This document shows, in pieces, positions 23,296-30,670 of a DNA stretch of 43,315 bases. The DNA comes from JAMQPK01 sp035937795 (lineage in GTDB: Bacteria; Acidobacteriota; Vicinamibacteria; Vicinamibacterales; JAMQPK01). Each line of letters begins with the position of its first letter. Position 1 is the stretch's first letter. The position numbers and the translations under genes were made by a program. The stretch spans positions 1 through 43,315 of the forward strand of contig DASZHO010000004.1 of NCBI GenBank assembly GCA_035937795.1, given 5' to 3'. The notes under the pieces were generated by a model. That model searched no databases. It had not been told where the DNA came from and worked only from the letters and a program-made list of their open reading frames with translations.

Positions 23296-24684
23296 GTGAT
23301 CATCGACTCCAAGTCGAGACCGCGGCTTCTGGTCGTCGACGATGAACCGTCGATTCTCGAGATTCTCGGGCGATTCGGCGAGCAGTCCGACTTCGACGTG
23401 GTGGCGTGCGCGGGCGGAGCGGAGGCGCTCGCATACCTGAAGCATCAGGGGGCGGACGTGGCCGCCGTAGATCTGCGAATGCCCGAGGTGGGCGGGCTCC
23501 AGGTGCTGCGCGCGATCCGCGAAGCGGATCCCGACTGCCAGGTGGTTCTGATGAGCGGCGAGGCGACCATCGACAGCGCCGTCGAAGCCATCAAGCTCGG
23601 CGCGATCGACTACCTCACGAAGCCCTTCGATTTTCCACGGCTCAAACGCCTTCTGAGCGTGGTGAGCGAAGACACCGCGCAGCGGCGGCGTCTCCTTCAC
23701 GCCGAGCAGGAAATGGCGAAAAACACCGAATTCTGCGGGATGATCGGCCGCGGGGCGACGATGCAGGAGCTCTTCCGCCTGATTCGGCGGCTGGCTCCTC
23801 ACGTGCGCACGGTATTGATCACCGGTGAAACGGGCACCGGAAAGGAGCTGGTCGCGCGCGCGTTTCACCGATCCGGCCCGCGGGCGAGCAAGCGATTCAT
23901 CACGATCAATTGCTCAGCGGTCGTCGAGACGCTATTCGAAAGCGAGTTGTTCGGGCACGCGCGCGGCTCGTTTACCGGCGCAACCGACAACAAGCCAGGC
24001 CTGTTCGAAGTCGCCCATGGCGGCACGCTGTTTCTCGACGAGATCGGCGAGCTGCCGCTCTTGATGCAGGCGAAGCTGCTCAGGGTTCTGGAGACCGGCG
24101 AGGTGCAGCGGGTCGGCTCGGTTGACCCCCGCTCGGTCGACGTGCACATCCTCACGGCCACCAATCGTAACCTTCAGGCGGATGCCGCGGCAGGCCGCTT
24201 TCGCTCTGATTTGTACTACCGGTTGAACGTGGTCGAGCTGCGTGTCCCATCGCTGCGGGAACGCCGCGAGGACATTCCGTACCTCACCGCGGCGTTCGTT
24301 CGAGAGTCGGCAGCGCGTCTTGGCAAGCGCCTGGTCGGCTTGACGGCGGCCGCCGAACGAACGCTGATGTCGGCGGCGTTCAACGGAAACATCCGGGAGC
24401 TGCGGAATGCGATCGAGCGTGCGTGCATTCTGGCCGACAGCGAATTCATCACCGAGCGGGAATTTACGAGCAGCGTCTCGCAACTCCCGTCATCAACGGC
24501 CGGGTCCAACGGCGAAGGCTTGCTCTCTGCAGTTGAACGCGATCATATCGTCGAAGTGCTTGCGGGCGTCAGGGGAAACAAAGCTCAGGCGGCGAGGGCC
24601 CTGGGCCTCGATCGGCGGAGTCTTTACCGCCGGCTCGAGCTCTACCAGATCGGCACCATCGCCAGGCGCTCGATCCAGCCTTAG
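23296..24684 (+). CDS. NtrC-family sigma54-dependent response regulator
   Basis: The 462 residues comprise a receiver (10-125, D59, K109 in LTKPF), an AAA+ domain (about 145-375) and a Fis-type helix-turn-helix (about 425-455, NKAQAARALGLDRRSLYRRL). Walker A is GETGTGKE (177-184) and Walker B is GTLFLDEIGE. The sigma54-contacting loop reads GSFTGA (224-229) where GAFTGA is commonest; Ser at that place is a known natural variant. The start is GTG with GGAGGAG about 15 bp upstream. It is divergent from the minus-strand phosphorelay operon, so it may control that operon or take phosphate from it. Confidence 0.93.
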   Translation: MIIDSKSRPRLLVVDDEPSILEILGRFGEQSDFDVVACAGGAEALAYLKHQGADVAAVDLRMPEVGGLQVLRAIREADPDCQVVLMSGEATIDSAVEAIKLGAIDYLTKPFDFPRLKRLLSVVSEDTAQRRRLLHAEQEMAKNTEFCGMIGRGATMQELFRLIRRLAPHVRTVLITGETGTGKELVARAFHRSGPRASKRFITINCSAVVETLFESELFGHARGSFTGATDNKPGLFEVAHGGTLFLDEIGELPLLMQAKLLRVLETGEVQRVGSVDPRSVDVHILTATNRNLQADAAAGRFRSDLYYRLNVVELRVPSLRERREDIPYLTAAFVRESAARLGKRLVGLTAAAERTLMSAAFNGNIRELRNAIERACILADSEFITEREFTSSVSQLPSSTAGSNGEGLLSAVERDHIVEVLAGVRGNKAQAARALGLDRRSLYRRLELYQIGTIARRSIQP

Positions 24685-24703
24685 CCATCAGCGTGGATCT
24701 TTG

Positions 24704-24997
24704 ATGGGGATGTTGTTGACGGTTTTCGCTCTCGGCCTGGCCTTGCTTTCCATCGGCAGCTTCACTTACGCCGCGATGACCGAGTGGCGCCAGCTGCGCG
24801 ATCGCGGACCCATCGCGCTCGTTCCGACGCTCCCAATCGGCGTTGCAGCGCCGGTGATCCTCACCATGGCGCTCAGGTTCCTCGGAAGAGCACACTCTGC
24901 GCTGGGCCTGCCCTGGTGGGGGTACGTCTCGTTCTGGTTCGGCAGCAGCGCGATCGCTATCGTTGTCCTTCGAATGGTGTCTCGCTCGGGCCGCTGA
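24704..24997 (+). CDS. Small three-helix membrane protein, unknown function
   Basis: The 97 residues carry three hydrophobic segments: LLTVFALGLALLSIGSFTYA (about 3-24), a second helix at 39-56 (ALVPTLPIGVAAPVILTMAL) and a third at 69-90 (WWGYVSFWFGSSAIAIVVL). A polar loop (TEWRQLRDRG) follows the first helix. The ATG at 24704 lies 20 bp after the NtrC-type gene on the same strand. A longer frame upstream only shadows that gene. No family recognised. Confidence 0.55.
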   Translation: MGMLLTVFALGLALLSIGSFTYAAMTEWRQLRDRGPIALVPTLPIGVAAPVILTMALRFLGRAHSALGLPWWGYVSFWFGSSAIAIVVLRMVSRSGR

Positions 24998-25144
24998 GTG
25001 CTCGGGCGTCCGGCGGGCAGGAGGAGTCCTCCGGGGGAGTGGGCGCCACAAATGTACGTCTTTGTGCCGCTGGCCCAGACAACCGGAGTCGCGGTGCTGG
25101 CCGCGTTTCTTGGTATCCTTCGGCTGGTGTTTACTGGTGTTTAA

Positions 25145-25381
25145 ATGATCTGGCTATTCGAGCGCAATACCGAGTCTATTCAGATCGAAACGCGGCACGA
25201 TCCCGTCTCGGGCGGCTTCGTGCTGATCGTGCGGCGACCGGATGGGACCGAACAGACCGAACGCTTCGCCGACGCCGAGAGCTTCAGGGCGCGGCTCGAA
25301 ATCTTCGAGACCCAGTTGGAAGGTGACAACTGGGCGCGCCGCGGTCAGGTCTTCCTCCATGACGGCTGGAAGTTGACCTGA
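25145..25381 (+). CDS. Conserved-looking 78-residue hypothetical protein
   Basis: This is a small soluble protein, MIWLFERNTESIQIETRHDP, then VSGGFVLIVRRPDGTEQTER. Alternating beta strands are followed by a helix (SFRARLEIFETQLEGDNW) and a tail GQVFLHDGWKL. It has no Cys, signal or membrane segment. A TTTACT box 9 nt before the ATG fits the short-leader promoter type of this genome. Codon use is like its neighbours. The protein is unrecognised and function is not inferred. Confidence 0.6.
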   Translation: MIWLFERNTESIQIETRHDPVSGGFVLIVRRPDGTEQTERFADAESFRARLEIFETQLEGDNWARRGQVFLHDGWKLT

Positions 25382-25422
25382 CGTTGATCTCCAGACTGTG
25401 TGTCGAGCCGCTGCCGGCGCCT

Positions 25423-25797
25423 CTACTGAACGACGACCGTGCCGACCATTCCCGGGTGTAACGAGCAGTGATAGGGGAAAGACCCCTTGGTCTGGAAGGT
25501 AAAGTCGAACTGGCTGCCCCCCGCGATCCTCCCGGAATCCCACACGCCGGTATCCGAGACCATGTCGTGCGTGGTCGTGTCCGTATTGGACCAGGTGAGC
25601 TTGGCGCCCACGGCCACCATGACTGGGTTCGGCACGTATGCGGCTACGCCCAAAGTCCTGGCGGCCGAAAGAATAGTGACAGTGACGGCGGCAGGCGTCG
25701 CTGGCGTCGTCGGCGTCGTTGGCGTCGGGGTAGAGCTTCCGCAGCCGGCCATCACGGCAACGAGCAAAGCTGCTACTCCCATGCGAACTGCGATCAT
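25423..25797 (-). CDS. Cupredoxin/plastocyanin-like lipoprotein
   Basis: This 124-residue exported protein has ATG 25797 with GGAGG 5-9 bp upstream. A signal peptide ends in the lipobox VMAGC. A Thr-Pro linker of about 18 residues comes next, then a single cupredoxin domain (PNPVMVAVGAKLTWSNTDTT). Type 1 copper ligands are visible as H in TTHDMV and C, H and M in YHCSLHPGMVG. Such proteins shuttle electrons outside the cytoplasmic membrane. The redox partner is not in the window. The open frame extends 10 residues upstream, but those would spoil the signal peptide. Confidence 0.9.
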   Translation of the reverse strand: MIAVRMGVAALLVAVMAGCGSSTPTPTTPTTPATPAAVTVTILSAARTLGVAAYVPNPVMVAVGAKLTWSNTDTTTHDMVSDTGVWDSGRIAGGSQFDFTFQTKGSFPYHCSLHPGMVGTVVVQ

Positions 25798-25933
25798 GCG
25801 ACCTCCCTGGTGATTGGTTGTTCGCAACAGGACAGAGCAAGTTCGAAGCCATCGAAAATGGCGGGCTATTGGCGGATCTGTGCCGCCCGGGCTTACGTAA
25901 TCCGAATGCTTTTTCGTGCGCCGTAAATCGGGG

Positions 25934-26326
25934 TCAGATCCAACCCAATCGCCGCAGGGCCCCGATCACCAGCGAAATACCGAGCGCCACGACGCACAAT
26001 CCGAATGCAAGGCGCAGATACGGCCCGCTTATCCGCTGGGCGGCAACGGCGCCGACCCATCCGCCCGCGAACATCAGCCCCGCGATGATGAGCGCAGCCC
26101 GCAGGTCGACGTTGCCGTGGCGGTAATACTCGACCGTGGCGGCCAGCCCGATCGGAGGAAGGAGGACCGCGAGGCTCGTGCCGGTGGCGCGATGCTGCGT
26201 GAAGCCGGCCAGATAGATCAGTCCGGGCACGATCAACACCCCGCCGCCGATCCCGAAGACGCCGGACGCAACGCCCGACACCGCGCCGACGGCGACGAGA
26301 ATCCAGATGGACGCGTGATCATTCAT
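25934..26326 (-). CDS. Short TauE/SafE-family membrane protein
   Basis: The 130 residues contain four membrane helices and the family signature SGVFGIGGGVLIVPGLIYLA in the first helical hairpin, followed by HRATGTSLAVLLPP. Full TauE/SafE (sulfite/sulfonate exporter) proteins have two such repeats, about 250 residues. This one is half length, a common variant that presumably dimerises. The start is 56 bp from the divergent TPR gene. A GACAAT box 6-7 nt before its ATG may be the promoter. Substrate unknown. Confidence 0.85.
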   Translation of the reverse strand: MNDHASIWILVAVGAVSGVASGVFGIGGGVLIVPGLIYLAGFTQHRATGTSLAVLLPPIGLAATVEYYRHGNVDLRAALIIAGLMFAGGWVGAVAAQRISGPYLRLAFGLCVVALGISLVIGALRRLGWI

Positions 26327-26369
26327 CCCACGATTGTCGCAAAAAAGAGAAAAGACCGGCGAGGATTGA

Positions 26370-26375
26370 TATACT
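26370..26375 (+). promoter_or_regulatory. -10 box of the YfgM-like gene (leaderless)
   Basis: TATACT is followed by 7 nt and then the ATG at 26383. There is no room for a Shine-Dalgarno sequence, so the mRNA probably begins at the start codon. Confidence 0.5.
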
Positions 26376-26382
26376 CGTCGTC

Positions 26383-27111
26383 ATGAAGCGCTCTGAACGT
26401 CACCATTTAAAGGAAAACGACCTTACGCATGCGCTGAACGAGGCGGCGGCCCGGCTGGCCGAAGAGCGGCGCACCTACGGGCTGGTTGCGGGCGTGGTCG
26501 CCGTGATCGTCCTGGCGGCCGGGGGCTATTGGGCGTGGCATACGCGAAACGAGACTCGCGCCCAGGTGCTGCTCGCCGAGGCGCTGGCGGTTGTGCAGTC
26601 GCCAGTCGATGCGCCGAAGCCGGACGCCGGCGGCAAGATCGCGCAAACGGCGGGGACTTACCCAACGATCAACGCCCGCGCCGAAGCGGGGCTGGCGAAG
26701 TTCACGCAGGCAGCCAACGCGTATCCGTCGATGAAGGCGGGCATCGCCGCGCGCTACTATGCCGCGGCGGCGCTGGGCATGCTCGGCCGCCCGCAGGAGG
26801 CGGCGGCACGGTATCAGGAAGTGGTCGACAAAGCCGGCGCGAAGGATTTCTACGGGCGCATGGCGCAGCTGGGTCTCGTCGAGAGCCTCATGCAGTCCGG
26901 GCAATACGACCAGGCGATCGCGAAGGCGCAGGCGCTGGCCAATGCCAACGACGACGCGCTTCCGCGCGATGCGGTGTTGATGGAGCTCGGCCGCGCGTAC
27001 GCGGCGGCGGGCAAGAAGACCGAAGCCAAGCAGACGTTCGACAAGGTCGTCACTGAATTTCCCGACTCGTCGTTCTCCGCAGAAGCCAAGACGCTGATCG
27101 CGAGCTCCTAG
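26383..27111 (+). CDS. YfgM/BamD-like membrane-anchored TPR protein
   Basis: The 242 residues have a short cytoplasmic N-terminus (KENDLTHALNEAAARLAEER), a membrane helix at about 33-53 (YGLVAGVVAVIVLAAGGYWA) and a periplasmic domain of TPR repeats (ARYYAAAALGMLGRPQEAA, ARYQEV, then AVLMELGRAYAAAGKKTEAK, TFDKVVTEFPDS). This layout matches the YfgM family, periplasmic TPR proteins associated with the Sec translocon and envelope chaperones. The KENDLTHAL-type N-terminus is also seen in that family. No partner gene is adjacent. The downstream agmatinase gene is convergent. Confidence 0.82.
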   Translation: MKRSERHHLKENDLTHALNEAAARLAEERRTYGLVAGVVAVIVLAAGGYWAWHTRNETRAQVLLAEALAVVQSPVDAPKPDAGGKIAQTAGTYPTINARAEAGLAKFTQAANAYPSMKAGIAARYYAAAALGMLGRPQEAAARYQEVVDKAGAKDFYGRMAQLGLVESLMQSGQYDQAIAKAQALANANDDALPRDAVLMELGRAYAAAGKKTEAKQTFDKVVTEFPDSSFSAEAKTLIASS

Positions 27112-27124
27112 CTTTGCTAAGCTA
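27109..27124. terminator. Short hairpin between convergent genes (weak candidate)
   Basis: TAGCTT and AAGCTA form a 6-bp stem with a TGCT loop across the end of the TPR gene, followed by further GCTAAG-type repeats. The stem is AT-rich and there is no clear T tract, so terminator function is uncertain. Confidence 0.3.
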
Positions 27125-27144
27125 GCTAAGCCAGAGTCCCTGCC

Positions 27145-28032
27145 TTATTTGCTGAACTGGTAGGTCAGGATTTTGTAAATCAATTTCGCGCACAGAAAGT
27201 TTGGCGCGACCATTCCTGGAATCGGCGACAGCTCGACCAGGTCGCACCCCACGACCTGACGGCTTGAAATCACCCGGCGCAGCAGCGTCAACATTTCGTA
27301 CCAGCTCAGGCCGCCAGGCTCGGGCGTTCCCACGGCCGGCATGATGGCCGGGTCCATCCCGTCGCAGTCGATCGTGATGTACACGGTCGGTGCAAGCGAG
27401 TCGACCACCTGTTCGATCCAGTTCTTGTCGTTGCGCATGTTGACGTCGAAGAAGATATCGGTCGGCAGCGTGGGCGCCGCCTTGGCTTCTTCGGTCGACA
27501 GGCTGCGAATGCCGACCTGCGTGCAGCGCGCGTACTCGAGCACGCGGCGCATCGCGCACGCGTGGTTGAACCGGGTGCCCATGTAGCAGTCGCGCAGGTC
27601 GGCGTGCGCATCGATTTGCAGCACCGACAGGCCTGGATGCCTGGCCGCCAGCACCCCCACGATAGGCGAGGTGATCGAGTGCTCGCCGCCGAGGACGACA
27701 GGGAACTTGCCGCGCTCGACGATTTCGGCGACCACGCGGCGAATTTCCGCCAGGATGTCACCCATGTCGTCGAATGGAAGCTCCATTTCCGGCAGCGTGT
27801 AGATCCCCACGGCGTGGATGTCGGTGCTCATCTCCTCGTCCCACAGCTCCATGTGGGAGGACGCGACGAGAATCTCGCGCGGGCCGTTGCGCGTGCCGTT
27901 CACGTACGTCGTCGTGCTTTCGAGCGGGATGGGAAGGATGACGGCCCTCGCGCGTTCGAACGTCGCCGCGTCCGGCAGCGTGCCGCCGAACGCAAGCGGT
28001 GCGATGTGGTCGTATTTGACGGGAAGGTCCAT
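27145..28032 (-). CDS. speB: Agmatinase/ureohydrolase family protein
   Basis: This is a 295-residue Mn2+ ureohydrolase. Metal ligands are H118 (GGEHSI), D141, H143 and D145 (DAHADLRD), and D222 and D224 (TIDCDGMDP). The HAMPAVGTPEPGG-type C-terminal loop and E267 (LVELSP) complete the site. SpeB hydrolyses agmatine to putrescine and urea. Agmatinase fits best among arginase-fold enzymes, but related guanidino substrates cannot be excluded. Its ATG shares one base with the stop of the deoxyhypusine-synthase-like gene (TAATG), so the two are translationally coupled and probably act in one pathway. Confidence 0.9.
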   Translation of the reverse strand: MDLPVKYDHIAPLAFGGTLPDAATFERARAVILPIPLESTTTYVNGTRNGPREILVASSHMELWDEEMSTDIHAVGIYTLPEMELPFDDMGDILAEIRRVVAEIVERGKFPVVLGGEHSITSPIVGVLAARHPGLSVLQIDAHADLRDCYMGTRFNHACAMRRVLEYARCTQVGIRSLSTEEAKAAPTLPTDIFFDVNMRNDKNWIEQVVDSLAPTVYITIDCDGMDPAIMPAVGTPEPGGLSWYEMLTLLRRVISSRQVVGCDLVELSPIPGMVAPNFLCAKLIYKILTYQFSK

Positions 28033-29102
28033 TACCTATCCTCGAACGCATCGCGCGAGATCGGCTTGCCCTCGACCAGCATGTCGCGCCTGCCTGGATC
28101 GAAATTCGGCCGCCGGCGGCTTTTTACGCGAGCCGCCGAGCTGCTGGCGAGCGCGGTGGCCAGAATCGGCAGAGCGATCGTGGCGTCGGCATGCACCGTC
28201 ACCTGATCGGCGTCGGCGGCCAGTTTGCCCCAGCTCTGCGCCTCTTCGAGCGTCGAGCCCGACGCGCCGCCGAAATGCGGGACGTCGGTCACAATCTGGA
28301 GCGCGTATTTGTGCCCCCCGACTTCGTTGCTGAAGAACTCCGCCTGCACGCTGGCCTGGTTGATGAAATTCTTCGGCGTGCCGCCGCCAAGCACGATCGT
28401 GGCGGTCCTGGGCCGCCGGATCACGATGTTCGCCGATTCGACGATGTCGCCGATGATGTCGATCTGGCCGGCGCCCGGCGATTTGTGGCGCCCTTGCGAG
28501 AGTCCCATGCCGATGGAGGAGTCGGCGATTGCCGGACAGAAGATCGGCACGGCGGCGCGATAGGCGGCGGTAAGAATCCCGTCGGCCCTGGTCTCCGTCC
28601 AGAGGTGGCCGCCGAGCAGGTTGAGGAATTCGCGCGAGGTGTACGCCCGGGGATCGAGGCCCGCGGCAAAGTCGCCAATCCAGACGTCGTTGTCGCAGAA
28701 TTCCTCTTCGCTGGCGAACGTGTCGTACACGCGGTCGATGCGCTCCTCGGCCAGTTCCGCGTCGTTGGCGGTGTGCGAGCCCAGGTAGTGACGGCGTCCG
28801 CGCGTCTCGTGCAGGTCGTGATAGAGGTTGGCGCCCGTGGAGACCAGGCAGTCGATAAAGCGATGCTCGATCAGATACGCGATCACCATCCGCAACCCGC
28901 CGGCGCTGAGCGCCCCCGCCAGCCCCATGAAAATCGTCACGTCGTCGTCGAGCATCTTCTCCCAGACGCGGTGGGCCACGCCGAGCGAGCGCCCCTGAAA
29001 CGAAATCCGCGCCATCTTCTCGAGGATCTGGTCGGCTTTGAGATTCGGCTCGACAGTGAACGGCTCGATCGGCACTTGCAAAAAGCGTGAGCGCTTTTTC
29101 AT
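28032..29102 (-). CDS. Deoxyhypusine-synthase-like protein
   Basis: The 356 residues span the full DHS fold, with NAD-binding blocks (STGANLYHDLHETRGR, DSSIGMGLS, TIVLGGGTPKNFINQ) and the catalytic loop EEAQSWGKL with K293, equivalent to the Lys that carries the aminobutyl group in eukaryotic DHS. The eukaryotic KHHIANAN segment is KNFINQAS here, as in bacterial homologues. Bacteria lack eIF5A. Bacterial relatives include homospermidine synthases, and in haloarchaea DHS uses agmatine followed by an agmatinase. The coupled agmatinase gene fits either route. The start ATG has a TAGAAT box 9 nt upstream. Confidence 0.88.
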   Translation of the reverse strand: MKKRSRFLQVPIEPFTVEPNLKADQILEKMARISFQGRSLGVAHRVWEKMLDDDVTIFMGLAGALSAGGLRMVIAYLIEHRFIDCLVSTGANLYHDLHETRGRRHYLGSHTANDAELAEERIDRVYDTFASEEEFCDNDVWIGDFAAGLDPRAYTSREFLNLLGGHLWTETRADGILTAAYRAAVPIFCPAIADSSIGMGLSQGRHKSPGAGQIDIIGDIVESANIVIRRPRTATIVLGGGTPKNFINQASVQAEFFSNEVGGHKYALQIVTDVPHFGGASGSTLEEAQSWGKLAADADQVTVHADATIALPILATALASSSAARVKSRRRPNFDPGRRDMLVEGKPISRDAFEDR

Positions 29103-29111
29103 TGCGTGCCA

Positions 29112-29117
29112 ATTCTA
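29112..29117 (-). promoter_or_regulatory. -10 box of the DHS-like/agmatinase operon
   Basis: On the minus strand TAGAAT is followed by 9 nt and the ATG at 29102. It lies in the 32-bp gap after the solute-binding protein gene, so this pair can be transcribed separately from mutS. There is no Shine-Dalgarno sequence. Confidence 0.5.
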
Positions 29118-29134
29118 CGTCAAAGCTGGCGCGA

Positions 29135-30670
29135 TCAATTCGCCGGAGGGCGGGCGGCGCCCGGACGGCGCGACACGTTTTTCAAGAAGCGCAGGTCGGC
29201 GGCTGGACTCAGCTGAACGCCGTCCAACTCGGGCTGCGCCAGCGCAAAATTTGTCTTATGCCACAGGCTGATGTACGGAGCCAGCTCGGCAAGCCGCTCC
29301 TGGACTCTGGCGTACCTCTGGCGCCGCGATTCGAGATCGGTAGCGCGCGCGGCGTCATCCAACAGCCGATCCACCTCGGCGTCGCTGAAGTGGCCGCGGT
29401 TGAAGCCGGCCGGCGGCACCATCTGCGAGTGGAAGACGCGGCGGAGAATATCGGGGTCGGCCACGGCGCCGCCGACCCACTGCAGCGTGTACATTTGAAA
29501 ATTACCCTTCAGCACGTCGGCGTACAACGTCGCGAATTCGTAAGTGCGAATCTCCAGCTTGATGCCGACCTGCTTCAAATTGTCTTGAATCACGGCGGCC
29601 TGCAATCGTTGGAATTCCTGATTGGTCGTCTTCAGCGTCAGCGTCAGCCGGGGCTGCGGGCCGTCGCCATCGGGGTCCCGGTAGCCCGCTTCATCGAGGA
29701 GCGCCTTGGCCCGAGCCGGATCGTACGCGAAACGAAAGACGTTTGGCTCGAACGCCCAGTGGGATGGCGGGAACATTCCGTCGGCGAGTGTGGCGAGGCC
29801 TCGGCCGAGGTACTCCACAATCGATTGACGATTGATGGCAAAGCCGATCGCCCGGCGCACGCGCAGGTCCTGGAGGATCGGATCGCGGAAGTTGAAGGCC
29901 AGATACTGATAGTCGAGTCCAGGAACGGTCGTGAGCGCGAGGCCGTCCCGCTGAAGCTCGTAGGCAATATCCGGAACGAGATCGTTGATGACGAGATCGG
30001 CAGTTCGTTTCCGCAGTTCGAGACCTCTCATGATGTCGTCGGGAACGATTTTCAGGGCCACGCCGGGGTTTCTGGCCGCGCCTCCGAAGTAGTCAGCGAA
30101 GCGCTTCACCTCGACCGTGTCGTCGACCGCGTAGCGCGCGAACTCGTAGGGACCTGTCCCGACGGGATGGTCGCGAAGGTCCCGGCTGGCACCGTCCGGA
30201 ATAATCTTCATGTGGAGATTGATCAAGAATGCGCCGGTGGGCTGTTTGCAGACGAACTGCACCGTGTACGTGTCGAGCGCGGAGACTGTGTCGAGATCGC
30301 GATAGCCTCCACGAAACGGCGACGCCATTTTTGGATCGAGGATGCTCGTGAAGGTATAGACGACGTCCTTGGACGTCAGCTCGTGTCCGTCGTGAAAATG
30401 CACGCCCCGTTTGAGGTGCACGAGATAGGTCCGGTAGTCGGTTGTTTCCCACGAACTCGCCAGCTCCGGGGCGAGGCGCATGTGCTCGTCGAATCCGATG
30501 AGATCGTTGAAGATGAGCTGCTGAGCGAGGGCCGACGCACCGTCGGTCCCATAACGGGGATCGAGATTGTTCGGCGAGGTGGGCATGTCGATGACGATGG
30601 CACCGGACTCCGGCAGTGGCTGGCTGCAGGCCGCGGCCACCGCGATTGCCAGAAGCACGGCTCGCTTCAT
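29135..30670 (-). CDS. ABC transporter solute-binding lipoprotein, family 5 (DppA/OppA type)
   Basis: The 511 residues begin with a lipoprotein signal (MKRAVLLAIAVAAACSQ). The type is shown by PTSPNNLDPRYGTDGASALA, LVHLKRGVHFHDGHELTSKD, VVYTFTSILDP, GTGPYEFARY, RVRRAIGFAINRQSIV, and the C-terminal FSDAEVDRLLDDAA, all typical of peptide/nickel/oligosaccharide-binding proteins. The ligand cannot be predicted. No permease or ATPase genes are near it. Its ATG overlaps the mutS stop by 4 bp, an unexpected coupling of a transport protein to mismatch repair. Confidence 0.93.
   Translation of the reverse strand: MKRAVLLAIAVAAACSQPLPESGAIVIDMPTSPNNLDPRYGTDGASALAQQLIFNDLIGFDEHMRLAPELASSWETTDYRTYLVHLKRGVHFHDGHELTSKDVVYTFTSILDPKMASPFRGGYRDLDTVSALDTYTVQFVCKQPTGAFLINLHMKIIPDGASRDLRDHPVGTGPYEFARYAVDDTVEVKRFADYFGGAARNPGVALKIVPDDIMRGLELRKRTADLVINDLVPDIAYELQRDGLALTTVPGLDYQYLAFNFRDPILQDLRVRRAIGFAINRQSIVEYLGRGLATLADGMFPPSHWAFEPNVFRFAYDPARAKALLDEAGYRDPDGDGPQPRLTLTLKTTNQEFQRLQAAVIQDNLKQVGIKLEIRTYEFATLYADVLKGNFQMYTLQWVGGAVADPDILRRVFHSQMVPPAGFNRGHFSDAEVDRLLDDAARATDLESRRQRYARVQERLAELAPYISLWHKTNFALAQPELDGVQLSPAADLRFLKNVSRRPGAARPPAN

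Noticed and set aside
25700..25760. Triplet-like GGCGTC repeat as a regulatory or mobile repeat
   Set aside because: It encodes the Thr-Pro linker of the cupredoxin lipoprotein and is explained by coding sequence.
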